Counted from the first letter of the stretch, positions 1 through 9,687 are shown. The stretch: DNA of 64,000 nt from Alphaproteobacteria bacterium (GCA_024227565.1 JAAEUE010000165.1:1-64000); one strand, 5' to 3'. Made by a program: numbers and translations. Notes: generated by a model from the sequence alone, not told the origin.

Positions 1-95
1 CATCAAGGCGCCGCAGAGCGCACTGTAAAGGACATACGGCGCAAGACTCGGAGGCGGTATTCTTCTGAAGACAAGATACGGATTGTGCTGGCCGG
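1..95 (+). pseudogene. IS3-family transposase OrfA N-terminal fragment
   Basis: Frame 1 reads TVKDIRRKTRRRYSSEDK followed by IRIVLAG, the characteristic start of the DNA-binding OrfA protein of one IS3-family subgroup. After the last glycine the similarity stops abruptly, so only a short piece remains. The start lies outside the window. It is a relic marking the left part as mobile-element-rich. Confidence 0.6.
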
Positions 96-642
96 AACGC
101 ACTTTCGTTTGTGCCGAAATCGGAATTTACGACTCCCTTTCCCGAACGTAGATTTTATCTGCGTGCTTCGATAGTCTCGCTATGTAGGGAGACACAGCAT
201 GGCGCGCAGGATGACCGCCATACTCGCTGCAAATGAAGTGGGGTAATCGCGCGAATTCATCATTCCATTATAAGAGCCAAACGCCGAAGGTTCAGGGATG
301 TTGGCCGAGAATTGGATGTCCGCTACATCGTAGAGGAATGCGAACGACACTCTGCCAACAGGATGTCCACGCCGGAGTAAATATTTCCCAATCGCCGGAG
401 CAAAGCTACACCACTCTCTATGTTGCGGAAGGTTATCCCTGTGATCCACGGGAGGGGGCCGCGCGGCCTGCGGAGTGCACCTCATACGCTGTGCAGCGGA
501 ACGTGTGGGATGGACCTGTGGACCCGCAGGATTAAGTTGGGTTCAGCTGACGCCTCATTTTTACTGAGTTCTGCGCTTTTTGCGGTGCTTAAGCCTGAAG
601 CTATCGCCATTCATCTCCAGGATGTGGGCATCATGAGTCAGC
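96..642. other. No recognisable gene
   Basis: Short open frames on both strands overlap each other and show no family motif, no ribosome binding site and no consistent codon pattern. The stretch probably consists of decayed insertion-sequence or flanking DNA next to the OrfA fragment. Confidence 0.5.
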
Positions 643-1572
643 CTATTGAGAAGCGCGCCGGTGAGCCGTTCGGAATCCAAGGTATTGTGGTCGCCATTCG
701 TCCAGTTTGCTGTTGGTTCGGGCACAACCGATTGTGCATCTCTCGCTGCAGGCTTTTGGGGTGAGAAACTGCTCTTTTAAATCCGACGCACCGTATTCAT
801 CAAGCGGTCTGGAGAATTCTTCTCTGGTTTGTGAACACCAGCACACCTGGCCAAACTCGTCGACATAGATATACCTGCTCCCTGCCCGGCATCTAAAGGG
901 AGCTCTTCCTTCTGTAAGCAGTCGCGTCCTATAGTCAGCGGATTCTGTCACGGATCGTCCAATTTCATCCTGAATCTGAGAAAAAAGCTTGACCTGATCG
1001 GAGGTCAGATCGAGCTGCCCGTCTTCACTGTGGATCAAAAGCACACGAGGCTTAAAACCAAGCGACTTAGCAAACTTTAACACCTCCAATGTTTGAGAGT
1101 CGTTCGCGCTCCCGATCACCGAACTCAGCGTAACCTTGAAGTTCGCGATCTCCGCAAGAAGCTCCAAACGCCGCCGCAGTGATTTCAGAACCTTGTTCGT
1201 TGTTTCGTTTGGCTCAACACCATCGACACTTATCTGTAGATGCTGCAGTCCTGCTCCGTTCAGCCTTTTGATCTTTTCCCGGTTCAGCAAAAAAGCGTTC
1301 GATATCATCATAATTTGCCAAAACCCCATCCGCTGCGCCGAGCCCACAAAATCTATAATTTTTGGATGCAGGAGCGGTTCGCCGCCGGTGAACTCTAGAG
1401 CAAGTGTACCCAGATCTCTCAACTTGCGCATGCGTTCCAAGATGAGTCTTGCATCGACTGGCGGCGAATGCAGATCATATTCATTGCAATAACCGCATGA
1501 CAGATTGCAACGCCTTGTCACAATCAATTGCGCGAGAAAAGGCGAATATAGGAGTCTGTGCCAGTAGTTCAT
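643..1572 (-). CDS. Radical SAM protein with SPASM-like C-terminal cysteines
   Basis: A 309-residue protein with the radical SAM cluster motif C22-x3-C26-x2-C29 (TRRCNLSCGYC), followed by the SAM-contacting GGEPLLHP and the later ISVDGVE segment of the TIM barrel. The C-terminal third holds further cysteines (FRCRAGS, VCWCSQ, ACSERCTIGCAR), as in SPASM or twitch domains that bind extra Fe-S clusters. The substrate is unknown. It lies three bases downstream of a 57-residue reading frame (1576-1749), which could be a leader or a peptide substrate, and at the edge of a lipid/glycan island, so a carbohydrate or lipid substrate is equally possible. The ATG at 1572 is well placed before the barrel. 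Confidence 0.85.
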   Translation of the reverse strand: MNYWHRLLYSPFLAQLIVTRRCNLSCGYCNEYDLHSPPVDARLILERMRKLRDLGTLALEFTGGEPLLHPKIIDFVGSAQRMGFWQIMMISNAFLLNREKIKRLNGAGLQHLQISVDGVEPNETTNKVLKSLRRRLELLAEIANFKVTLSSVIGSANDSQTLEVLKFAKSLGFKPRVLLIHSEDGQLDLTSDQVKLFSQIQDEIGRSVTESADYRTRLLTEGRAPFRCRAGSRYIYVDEFGQVCWCSQTREEFSRPLDEYGASDLKEQFLTPKACSERCTIGCARTNSKLDEWRPQYLGFRTAHRRASQ

Positions 1573-1575
1573 GTG

Positions 1576-1749
1576 CTACGCGCTCAAACTCGCGAGACGT
1601 TCGTTCGGCGTATGCAACAAAGTCCGTTCGCCTGCATAGCCTTTTCGAATTTCAGGCAATATTTGGAACACGCATGCCGCCTCACGCACACGCGGGTCTA
1701 CATTAACCGGTCCCCCGCAAATTAGATGTTGAGCCCTAGACTGGTCCAT
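1576..1749 (-). CDS. Small upstream ORF sharing an N-terminal signature with 25858-26040
   Basis: A 57-residue frame begins MDQSRAQHLICGGPV and ends three bases before the radical SAM start. A second frame at 25858-26040 begins MDRAGAQHLCCGGPV and ends ten bases before its neighbour's 25847 ATG. Over the first 45 bases several differences are silent third-position changes (CAT/CAC, CTA/CTC, GGG/GGA), which hints at selection on the peptide. The two C-terminal halves are unrelated. It could be a translated leader, a modified peptide or a remnant of a repeated element. No family is recognised. Confidence 0.35.
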   Translation of the reverse strand: MDQSRAQHLICGGPVNVDPRVREAACVFQILPEIRKGYAGERTLLHTPNERLASLSA

Positions 1750-2057
1750 ACTCTCTCCAGACGCCTACCTTCCCGGTCTGGGATTATGCCACATCGGATG
1801 GCCAAAAAGGAACGGTCTATGGCATTTTTTGCCTCTGCTTTCGCTTTGATCTCGGCAAGAAACTTTCAAACACCAGAACGGGCTGGAAAGTGAAAGCAGA
1901 ACCAAGCGTAAAGACGCTATCGCGCATCTAATGGGAAGAGCATCTTGGTGCTCACGTAATTTCGGGCCGAACATTCGGGGACGGCGGCATGAGCCGCCGC
2001 GGCCGCGCGCGCACACCCAAATGTGCACGCTATTGTCATGGGATCAGGTTGCCAAGT
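1750..2057. other. Intergenic stretch without recognisable gene
   Basis: Only weak overlapping frames are present. The segment beside 1750 should hold the promoter for the small ORF and radical SAM gene, but no clear -35/-10 pair was identified. Confidence 0.45.
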
Positions 2058-2215
2058 GTGACGTGTGTCCCGATTTAGTGATCCGTCCTTAGAGAGAGAA
2101 TTTGGCTTAATCGAGCCTCTTGAAGGAGATGAAGATGAGCCGGAAGCGTTATAGCGATCTGGCAAATCCTCAGATTGAACATGGTCCGTTGTTCCAGAAC
2201 AAACAGTTGACGTGA
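2058..2215 (+). mobile_element. Left-end remnant of an IS3-family element (start of orfA)
   Basis: A good ribosome binding site (GAAGGAGATGAAG) precedes a frame at 2129 that begins MKMSRKRYSD, the usual opening of OrfA in one IS3-family subgroup. The similarity is lost after about ten residues and the frame stops at 2215. The preceding bases (from about 2058) would be the terminal inverted repeat and leader. It is inactive. Confidence 0.4.
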
Positions 2216-2321
2216 CTGTTCTAGTAATGCACGCTGATCCCAGTTGGATTCTGCAAGCTGGTCTAAGATTTCTAAACCCAAAACATCTGCTGGCGTATCT
2301 TCCAGAACGCATCCCCCGGCA

Positions 2322-3266
2322 ATGGCAGAAAGTCATTCGATCAGCATATGCGTATGCACCTATAACCGTGCCGATTTTCTGCGTGATTGTTTACAAAGTA
2401 TTCTTCAGCTCGAAAACTTACGATCGGAGACTGTGGAACTTATTGTCGTGGACAACAATTCCACCGATGAGACCGAAGCGCTCGTAAAGGAAATAGCGAA
2501 CGTTTCTCCCATTGCTGTTCGGTACATTTTTGAGGCGACTCAAGGTCTTTCGGTCGCACGAAATCGTGGGGCGGACGAGAGCAGTGGTCGCTACATCGCA
2601 TACGTTGATGATGATTGCGTGCTTGCTACAGACTGGCTCAGGGTAGCATTTACGATTATTAAGGTGGCCGATCCCGTTATTGCTGGGGGCCCTTACTTTG
2701 GGCGCTTCACCAACGAACCGCGTCCTTCCTGGTTCAAGTTGGAGTATGGAAATGCCTATTTCGTCGGCCAATATGAAGAGGCCGGTTACTATTCCAACTT
2801 TCGTGCGTCGGGCGGCAATATGCTGATTAGGAGAGACGTGTTCGATCTCGTTCGCTTCAGTACGCGGTTCGGTGTTAGTGGTAACAAGCTGATCCTGGGT
2901 GAAGAACGTCATCTGCAGGATCAGTATCTGGCACGGACAGGAAGGGAAGGAGTGTTCTATTCACCTGACTTGCGGGTGGAACACACCATTCATTTGCAAA
3001 AGATGAGCCTTGCCTATTGCGCGCGCCGCAATTTCGCAATTGGGCGCACGCACGCAGTGATGGGGATTTTTTCAAAAGTAAACGTGCGTTTGTTGGCGTT
3101 TTTTCCAGCCCTGCTGGCCTTCGTGGCCATGTCGCCCATCTTGTCTCTGGTCCGGCCAAGAGCGCAGTACCCTAACTGGAGAAATTTCTACTATGAAACG
3201 GTGCTGCCCTACCCCGCACGCGGGTTTGGTCTGGCCGTGGGCCTGGCAGAACGGTTTGGCCGCTGA
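2322..3266 (+). CDS. Family 2 glycosyltransferase
   Basis: A GT-A fold enzyme using an activated sugar. It shows the N-terminal nucleotide-binding strand ISICVCTYNRADFL, then VDNNSTDET, the conserved GLSVARNRG loop, the metal-binding AYVDDDC (DxD-type) and, later, the GGNMLIRRDVF acceptor-side motif. The C-terminal third has a hydrophobic stretch that may bind the membrane. ATG 2322 (MAESHSIS) is preferred over the TTG at 2244, because the upstream codons overlap an IS remnant and precede the first fold strand. It lies opposite the minus-strand GT4/deacetylase/ABC operon and probably adds a sugar to the same glycolipid or polysaccharide. Donor and acceptor are unknown. Confidence 0.85.
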   Translation: MAESHSISICVCTYNRADFLRDCLQSILQLENLRSETVELIVVDNNSTDETEALVKEIANVSPIAVRYIFEATQGLSVARNRGADESSGRYIAYVDDDCVLATDWLRVAFTIIKVADPVIAGGPYFGRFTNEPRPSWFKLEYGNAYFVGQYEEAGYYSNFRASGGNMLIRRDVFDLVRFSTRFGVSGNKLILGEERHLQDQYLARTGREGVFYSPDLRVEHTIHLQKMSLAYCARRNFAIGRTHAVMGIFSKVNVRLLAFFPALLAFVAMSPILSLVRPRAQYPNWRNFYYETVLPYPARGFGLAVGLAERFGR

Positions 3267-3333
3267 ACACGCCAGTTGGCCAATATTCCAAGCTCAGCTC
3301 CTTCAGGAAGGACCGCCGGAGCAATAAAAGGAA

Positions 3334-4644
3334 TTAACGGTTGGCTGCAACTTGGTTCAGTATCTCAAAAAGTTTATCGCCAGCCGCTTTGCTGTCAAAG
3401 CCAAGATTGGCACGGATACAGCACTGATGTCGGCCCTTTGAGAACAAAGCTTCGATATGTTCTGACATCCGCTCCACTTCTTGCCAGCCAAAGCTGTTGC
3501 ATCCTTCGATTCCACTCACCAAAGCCCTAAGTTCGCAATTATCCGTGACCATCATGACTGGTCGCTCAGAACATATGTAGTCGAAGGTCTTTGCTGGAAT
3601 GCGCTGCTGGGTAGCATTGCTGACAGAAACCAAAACGTCTGCCGCGTTCATAAACGCTCCAGCGCTGGAGTGCAGAATTGGGCCATACTCAACGATAGAG
3701 TCAATGACACCGCGGTCTATTGCCATCTGGTGTATCTTCTTTGGAAGATGGCTTGTAACAACGAGCTGGATCTGCTTGCTGCCGAAACCTCTCCGGCGCA
3801 GATTTGCCAAAAGCTGGATCAGAACCTCTCCCTCCACGTAGGGACGCAGCCGACCCAAGAATAGCAGGGTGAAACGGTCGAAGTGCACAGGAGGACCTGT
3901 CGAGATCAGATCCTTATCAGTGCTATTCCGGATACAGCAAAATCTTTCTGGTTCTATGTCATTATAGTGCCGACGGTAATCTATCAAGGCGGTTTCAGTG
4001 TTGAGGATCACCTTCGCCGCCGAACTCACCGCAGAACGCTCCAAATAATCCACGATCCAACGCTGCGGGAGCCACCTCTTCGGTCGGCGCAATTCACATA
4101 TAGACCATGGGTCTCTAAAATCGAGGATTAGAGGCAAACCGGTCACTTCATGAACACGCCTGCCCACAATCAATCCAGACTGCGGATCGCAACTGACGAC
4201 AATCGCCTCGCAGTCCGGATGTTCGGCCTGTGCTTCCAGCGCTGCTGTTGAGGCATGCGAAAGCTCTAGCAAATCCCAACCAAACGGTATCAGATCGGGT
4301 GGTGCATTCCAAAGTTCCCATTTGTCTAAGGAGCCCGCCCCCGTCTCCCTTGCCCGAGCTAAGCCCGGCGCTGGCTGCTCGGCTTCGCAGGCGGAGACTT
4401 GGATTGCGTGGGTACTTCGTGTTTCAGGTTGATCACTTGAGCGTGTGTAGTTGCGGATAACGATCGTCGAAGATGGCACTTCATCCAGGAATTGGGGTGC
4501 CGTGGCATGTCCCCTTGGCCCGCCGCAAAGGACGACTGCGCGCCATCCAAGTGCTTCCAGGCTGCGCAAAAATTTCAAAGGCCGCAAGGCACCCACCATC
4601 AGCGTTGGAGGGAACCATGGGGTGATATAGAGGAACTTACGCAT
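3334..4644 (-). CDS. Family 4-type glycosyltransferase
   Basis: A GT-B enzyme of about 436 residues. The N-terminal Rossmann domain starts FLYITPWFPPTLMVGALRP and contains ILDFRDPWSICE, and the C-terminal donor domain has LLFLGRLRPYVEG and the PAKTFDYICSERPVM segment. The layout resembles WbuB/WcaI-like transferases of surface polysaccharides. ATG 4644 is chosen because an AGGTGG site lies about ten bases upstream. A GTG at 4659 directly after the upstream stop is the alternative. It follows the deacetylase gene without a gap, so both are probably cotranscribed and act on one glycan. Confidence 0.8.
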   Translation of the reverse strand: MRKFLYITPWFPPTLMVGALRPLKFLRSLEALGWRAVVLCGGPRGHATAPQFLDEVPSSTIVIRNYTRSSDQPETRSTHAIQVSACEAEQPAPGLARARETGAGSLDKWELWNAPPDLIPFGWDLLELSHASTAALEAQAEHPDCEAIVVSCDPQSGLIVGRRVHEVTGLPLILDFRDPWSICELRRPKRWLPQRWIVDYLERSAVSSAAKVILNTETALIDYRRHYNDIEPERFCCIRNSTDKDLISTGPPVHFDRFTLLFLGRLRPYVEGEVLIQLLANLRRRGFGSKQIQLVVTSHLPKKIHQMAIDRGVIDSIVEYGPILHSSAGAFMNAADVLVSVSNATQQRIPAKTFDYICSERPVMMVTDNCELRALVSGIEGCNSFGWQEVERMSEHIEALFSKGRHQCCIRANLGFDSKAAGDKLFEILNQVAANR

Positions 4645-4659
4645 GCGCCGGAAAGCCAC

Positions 4660-5523
4660 CTAACGAGGTTCGCGTACAATGGCGTTGAGTGCATCGGCAA
4701 CCGGTAAGACCTGTGCACCTGAACTAAGAATTTGACTAATTGTCGCTTCAAGCAATCCCGGCGTGACACCGTATCTTGAAGGCGCATCACTCACATCATG
4801 TGTGTAGAACACCACCCAACCAGGCGTCTTTCGCAGGTCCTCAGCTAAGTTGGCCAATGCTGCAAGAGAAAAGGTTGTTTCGTAGAGCTGGATCGCCCGG
4901 AGAAAGTTTAAGTTGAAGATGCCACGGTTCACTCCTTTTGCGATTGTTCGGACGCATTTGAACCGAGAGGACACGCGCTGGTGGTGCAAGGGACTGACCA
5001 CGCCCTGCGGGTATGCAAATGTCTGAAAGTGTAACCCAGGAATCTGTTCTGAGATGTGGCCTGCATTCATTGCCACATCCTGTTCAAACTTGGATGCAGA
5101 GGATTGATAACATGTCTTGTGGCTGAAGGTATGACATGCGAGTTCGTGTCCATTGATGTAGGCGTCTTTCAGGTCAGAAACCGAGAAATATTCACCACTA
5201 GCGCCGGAGGTTCCTTGCAAACCTAGCGACGTGTAGTAGGTTCCTCTCAAATTGAAATCCTCCAATATCCGGCCTCCAACCCGATATGCGGACGACGGAA
5301 AATCGTCGAACGTAAATGACGCGATAGGATGGTCCAAAGTGAACGATGCCGTCTTCCGGCAAACCAGCTCGCAAATTTTGGTGTCCATTCGCTTTCTGGC
5401 TTTGCCTCTGAGATCTTTAAAGGGTGTCAAAATGGTTCTCGGATTTTTAGTGTGACGGTAGTTCCGAACAACCACAAGCGCTTGCAGGAACGGAAATCTG
5501 CCAATCTCCAAAATATGGCTCAA
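4660..5523 (-). CDS. Polysaccharide deacetylase (NodB fold)
   Basis: Shows the NodB signature: TFDDFP gives the base and metal aspartates (D73, D74), and HTFSH (H131, H135) gives the metal histidines. This family removes N- or O-acetyl groups from sugars. The first 45 residues precede the domain and a second ATG at 5388 would give a shorter protein. The gene lies between an ABC exporter and a GT4 gene. In this setting it could de-N-acetylate a GlcNAc residue of a glycolipid, but the acceptor is not shown by sequence. Confidence 0.8.
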   Translation of the reverse strand: MSHILEIGRFPFLQALVVVRNYRHTKNPRTILTPFKDLRGKARKRMDTKICELVCRKTASFTLDHPIASFTFDDFPSSAYRVGGRILEDFNLRGTYYTSLGLQGTSGASGEYFSVSDLKDAYINGHELACHTFSHKTCYQSSASKFEQDVAMNAGHISEQIPGLHFQTFAYPQGVVSPLHHQRVSSRFKCVRTIAKGVNRGIFNLNFLRAIQLYETTFSLAALANLAEDLRKTPGWVVFYTHDVSDAPSRYGVTPGLLEATISQILSSGAQVLPVADALNAIVREPR

Positions 5524-5564
5524 TGCAGGGACCTGAAAACTGTGGCAAGTGTTTCACAGCGTGC

Positions 5565-7301
5565 TTATGCGGTGAGTTCGCTGAATGAGAGCTGTGAGAC
5601 GTTCGCGTCCTGCACCTGAAGGACCTGATCGGCAACATGATTCCATGCGGATCGATGAGTCACAACGACTATAGTATATCTTTCCCTTAGGGCCGCAATG
5701 TTGTCTCGTATCTGAATCTCGGTGGTAACATCCAACGCGCTCGAAACCTCGTCAAGAATCAGCAAATCTGGATTTGCGATCAAGGCCCGCGCCAAACCAA
5801 TCCGCTGCCTTTGGCCGCCGGACAATTTAGCACCGCATTCGCCAACTTGGGCGTGAATACCACCATCAATCCTACGGACGAAAGTTTCGGCACCGGCGAT
5901 CGACAGCGCTTGCCATACTTGCTCCTCGTCATATTGGCTGTTGCCCAATGTGACGTTGTCTAGAATCGAGGTGTTTAGCAAGTTCAACTCTTGCGGAACA
6001 TAACCAATATTGGCCCTCCAATCCGCCAACGAGACCTCTGACGTGTCTCGGTTATCGACAGAGATTCGGCCCTTGCACGGCGAATAAAAACCGAGGAGCA
6101 AATCGATCAGAGTAGTTTTTCCCGAACCTGATGGCCCGGTAAGGACAGTAATTCCTCGCACCGGGATTACGAACGATACGTCGCACAGCACAGGAGAATT
6201 TCCGTGTGAAAAACTAACATCCTCAAACGCATAGCCTCTGCGCACCTTGCCGAGCGGTTCGCCGCTTGACGGTTCGCGGTTCGCTTCAGTTTCCTCAGCG
6301 TAACGATTGCAACTCCAAAAGGCACTCTCAAATTCTCCGTGCGCGTGCAGGTGCGATTGAAGCTGCTGAAAATTGTCTCCGCCACGCAAGGCGACCAATC
6401 CGAATACAACAACTTCAGCCAGCGCATGATCGAACTGAACCACGGCCAAGTAAAGCGCCAGCCCAAGCACCAACGTCAGGATTGCGTCACCCCCTCGCCG
6501 CATTCCGTATTTCGATACGGTTTGACGAACCATAGCCTTGTACAAGTGGTCGAGCTGCTGATGTGCATACGCAGCAATATCAGATTGGCGACCCATCGCC
6601 TTCATGGGTTTCAGGTTGTTGAACATGTCGGTAATCGACGTGATGAGTTTGGAAGTTGATACCGTTTGTTGATAGCCAGCCCGCCGCGCCATTCTAATGA
6701 GCGCATTGAGGGGGACGATCGACACGGTTCCCAGGCAAAGGGCGACCAGCGCCAACAATGGAGCTACGAGAACGCCCACAATGAGGTAAATGGAGACCTG
6801 AAAAAGAGAGGCCACAAATTCAGCGGACGCCATATACGCATCGCCCGCGCGGTCCGCTTCCGCGCTCAACACGTTGGCCACACGCCCGGATTTGGTTTCC
6901 ACCAGGTAAGGCCAACGTGCGTTGAGCAGGCCATTAATCGCTCTAGTCCGCATGTGTGTTGAAATTTTTGCGCGCGCCGTCCCTGCGTAGCTCGATGCCA
7001 GGAAAGAGAACAGAAATTTGAGACAAAGCCCAGCCGTCATGAGAATAATCAAGACGTAGAGCTCGTGGGAAATACCGAGGCGGGAGAGGGCATTCTCGGT
7101 AATGACAAACATTGTATTGGAGTTTTCTGATGGCGCCCCTTCAACGACCGAAAAGACGGAAAGAATAAAACCAATACTGAACAATTCGAGGAAACCCGCT
7201 GTCACCAGACACGCAAGGATCAAGTAGGGCCTTGCCTCCCTGACGGTAAAGAACATCTTGATTGCATTCTTCATGTGAAGTTCCCGCCCTCTAACAGACA
7301 T
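5565..7301 (-). CDS. ABC exporter, fused membrane and ATPase domains (MsbA-like)
   Basis: 578 residues. About six hydrophobic membrane segments in the first 320 residues are followed by a complete ATPase domain: Walker A GPSGSGKTTLIDLLLG, signature LSGGQRQRIGLARAL, Walker B LLILDEVSSALD and a switch histidine (VVTHRS). It is a homodimeric type IV exporter of the lipid A/peptide/glycolipid group. The ATG at 7271 (MKNAIKMFF) is an alternative start. It heads the minus-strand set with the deacetylase and GT4, suggesting that it flips the glycolipid made by the island across the inner membrane. Confidence 0.88.
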   Translation of the reverse strand: MSVRGRELHMKNAIKMFFTVREARPYLILACLVTAGFLELFSIGFILSVFSVVEGAPSENSNTMFVITENALSRLGISHELYVLIILMTAGLCLKFLFSFLASSYAGTARAKISTHMRTRAINGLLNARWPYLVETKSGRVANVLSAEADRAGDAYMASAEFVASLFQVSIYLIVGVLVAPLLALVALCLGTVSIVPLNALIRMARRAGYQQTVSTSKLITSITDMFNNLKPMKAMGRQSDIAAYAHQQLDHLYKAMVRQTVSKYGMRRGGDAILTLVLGLALYLAVVQFDHALAEVVVFGLVALRGGDNFQQLQSHLHAHGEFESAFWSCNRYAEETEANREPSSGEPLGKVRRGYAFEDVSFSHGNSPVLCDVSFVIPVRGITVLTGPSGSGKTTLIDLLLGFYSPCKGRISVDNRDTSEVSLADWRANIGYVPQELNLLNTSILDNVTLGNSQYDEEQVWQALSIAGAETFVRRIDGGIHAQVGECGAKLSGGQRQRIGLARALIANPDLLILDEVSSALDVTTEIQIRDNIAALRERYTIVVVTHRSAWNHVADQVLQVQDANVSQLSFSELTA

Positions 7302-7506
7302 GACGTCCCATTTACATTCAGATACAATGCCAGTGCGGAGTCAGAGGCGTCAATGTTATTGAACCGTTCTTGGCTGACTATGGACTCATATGGCGCTTCT
7401 GCTCGAGCATTCCAGGAGCTGAAGAAGTGATACAAACCTGATATGTTGATTCTATTGACCGCGTGAAAATGCGTGAAGTCGGCCATGCCCTTAAAAGCGA
7501 ATAAAT

Positions 7507-8133
7507 TTGCACCTTGGGCAAAATCGAACCGGACCGAGCCAGGATACCGCCTTAATGCAAGCTACACCTAGATGGAATCCGACACCGTGCGCCTATTGTA
7601 TATTCGCCATGGCGGGATATCTGTTCGCTCACGCGCTAAGCGCCTCATCCTCAATGGCCGAGTCTCGCTCAAAGGAAGCGCCATCGGAGATACGGCAGGG
7701 TTTGATTCTGTTGAGCTTGTACCGTGACATCCCAAAAGTTCGGCTTATTCTCGAATGCATACAATTGGAGAATCCAGATTTGACCAATCCTATTCGATCT
7801 CGTGAGGCCTTCCACTCTCTGGGTCTTTTAACGGCGCCAGTTCCGGAGACGCTCAAGAACGGAGACATCGCTGTTGTGGCGAAGGATGGGCGGATCTATT
7901 CGATGTCGGGCAGTGTGGTCGATCAACTGCTTTATCGGTTCACGCAAAGCTTGATTGCTCACCCCAAGTTTGAAGCACTTTTTGATTGTTATTTGGGCAA
8001 ATTGAAACTTGCCGAACAAGTTGCTGTCCGTGCACTACTGATCGTGAAATCTAAGTCCAGCCTTTTGAAGCAAGATGGTCGAAAGTATATATTGAGAAAG
8101 ATGGGGGGAAAATTGGGAAAATTGCCTTACTGA
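7507..8133 (+). CDS. Hypothetical protein
   Basis: An open frame of up to 208 residues with no recognised family. The first 45 residues are low in plausible structure, whereas the part from an internal ATG at 7654 (MAESRSKEAPS) reads like a soluble alpha/beta protein and ends in a basic tail (RKYILRKMGGKLGKLPY). The true start may be 7555 or 7654. It sits between the divergent ABC exporter and the inositol phosphate synthase gene. Confidence 0.4.
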   Translation: MHLGQNRTGPSQDTALMQATPRWNPTPCAYCIFAMAGYLFAHALSASSSMAESRSKEAPSEIRQGLILLSLYRDIPKVRLILECIQLENPDLTNPIRSREAFHSLGLLTAPVPETLKNGDIAVVAKDGRIYSMSGSVVDQLLYRFTQSLIAHPKFEALFDCYLGKLKLAEQVAVRALLIVKSKSSLLKQDGRKYILRKMGGKLGKLPY

Positions 8134-8267
8134 GCTGCCCAAAACCCCCATTTGGTCCAATACCCGGCGTATTAGTGAAATGGTCTGACGGAGCTTGAAC
8201 CTAAGATTGGAGCAGGTGTAGATAGGGCATTCTTGCCCGCCCCACCCCACTGTGATACGTGTGACCT

Positions 8268-9557
8268 ATGATAGATCCCGCAACGGGCAAACTGCTGGTA
8301 TTGACACCGGGCATGGGCGCCGTTGCAACGACCTTCATTGCTGGGGTGGAGGCCGTGCGTCGTGGTCACGCAAGGCCAATCGGATCATTGACACAATTGC
8401 AAGGTATTCGACTTGGGCCTCGATCGGACAATCGAAGCCCGCTCATTCGAGATGTGTTGCCGCTCTCTGACTTACAGGATCTGGTGTTCGACGGTTGGGA
8501 TATCTATCCCGATGATGCGCTACAGGCCGCAACGCGAGCGGCTGTTCTCAGCCGCGAAGATCTCCAGCCGCTCTCCGAGTTTCTTGAGGGTATACATCCC
8601 ATGTCAGCAGCTTTTGACAAGCGCTACGTAAAACGCCTCAATGGCTCAAACGTAAAGATAGCGGCAAATAAACGCGAACTCGCGGAGGCATTACGCGACG
8701 ATATTCGCAACTCCAAGGAGCGCCACAAGGCTAGCCGTGCAGTAGTGATCTGGTGCGGGTCTACTGAGATTTACCTTGAGCCAGCCGCCTGTCATCAGAC
8801 TATTTCTGCATTTGAAAAAGGGCTTCTAGAGAATGACGAGGCCATCGCTCCTTCACAACTGTATGCATATGCTGCAATTATGGAAGATATTCCCTATGCA
8901 AATGGCGCTCCGAATTTGTCCGCTGATATTCCCGCGCTGGAAGAACTTTCAAGTAAAAGAAATGTCCCTCTGGCAGGCAAAGATTTTAAAACGGGCCAAA
9001 CGCTCATGAAGACGGTACTCGCGCCCGGGTTTAAGGCACGCATGCTCGGAATAGATGGTTGGTTTTCGACCAACATTCTGGGCAATCGTGATGGCGAAGT
9101 GCTCGATGAGCCCGATAGCTTTCGAGCCAAGGAAGTGACGAAGTCGAATGTTCTACATTCAATTCTACAACCCGATCTCTACCCAGATCTCTATGCACAG
9201 CTTTATCACAAAGTTAGGATAAACTATTATCCGCCACGCGGAGACGCCAAGGAAAGTTGGGACAATATCGACATTCGCGGATGGCTAGACTATCCCATGC
9301 AAATCAAGGTGGACCTTCTTTGCAGAGACTCCATTCTTGCAGCACCGATCGTACTCGATCTAGCACTGTTTCTCGATCTCGCCGCAAGGGCGCAACTATC
9401 CGGAATACAGGAATGGCTTTCGTTCTACTTCAAAAGCCCGCATGTTGCCGCGGGACATGTTGCTGAACACGATTTGTTCATTCAACACATTCGTTTGAAG
9501 AACACACTTCGCATGCTTGCAGGAGAGGAGCCGGTGACGCATCTGGCTGAGAGCTAA
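8268..9557 (+). CDS. ino1: Myo-inositol-1-phosphate synthase
   Basis: NAD-dependent isomerase turning glucose-6-phosphate into inositol-1-phosphate. The N-terminal Rossmann segment LLVLTPGMGAVATTFIAG is followed by FDGWDIYPDDA, then GKDFKTGQTLMKT, the catalytic-core strings MLGIDGWFSTNILGNRDG and KEVTKSNVLHSIL, and finally GWLDYPMQIKVDLLCRDSIL with IQEWLSFYFKSP. These are hallmarks of the full-length bacterial family, and the length of 429 is normal. It supplies the inositol-1-phosphate expected by the cytidylyltransferase at 25104-25832 and the CDP-alcohol phosphotransferases nearby. Inositol lipids are uncommon in Proteobacteria, so the gene is informative about the island. Confidence 0.93.
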   Translation: MIDPATGKLLVLTPGMGAVATTFIAGVEAVRRGHARPIGSLTQLQGIRLGPRSDNRSPLIRDVLPLSDLQDLVFDGWDIYPDDALQAATRAAVLSREDLQPLSEFLEGIHPMSAAFDKRYVKRLNGSNVKIAANKRELAEALRDDIRNSKERHKASRAVVIWCGSTEIYLEPAACHQTISAFEKGLLENDEAIAPSQLYAYAAIMEDIPYANGAPNLSADIPALEELSSKRNVPLAGKDFKTGQTLMKTVLAPGFKARMLGIDGWFSTNILGNRDGEVLDEPDSFRAKEVTKSNVLHSILQPDLYPDLYAQLYHKVRINYYPPRGDAKESWDNIDIRGWLDYPMQIKVDLLCRDSILAAPIVLDLALFLDLAARAQLSGIQEWLSFYFKSPHVAAGHVAEHDLFIQHIRLKNTLRMLAGEEPVTHLAES

Positions 9558-9687
9558 ACGCCGCATAGCGAGACGTAAGGAGCGCACAGATTCTTGGCCT
9601 CCTGCGTCTTTTGGTGTGGCCTTCAATTGCAACGGCAAGAGAACCACCTTCGATCGACAAGCTTCGCAAACCACAAACTTATGGCGC

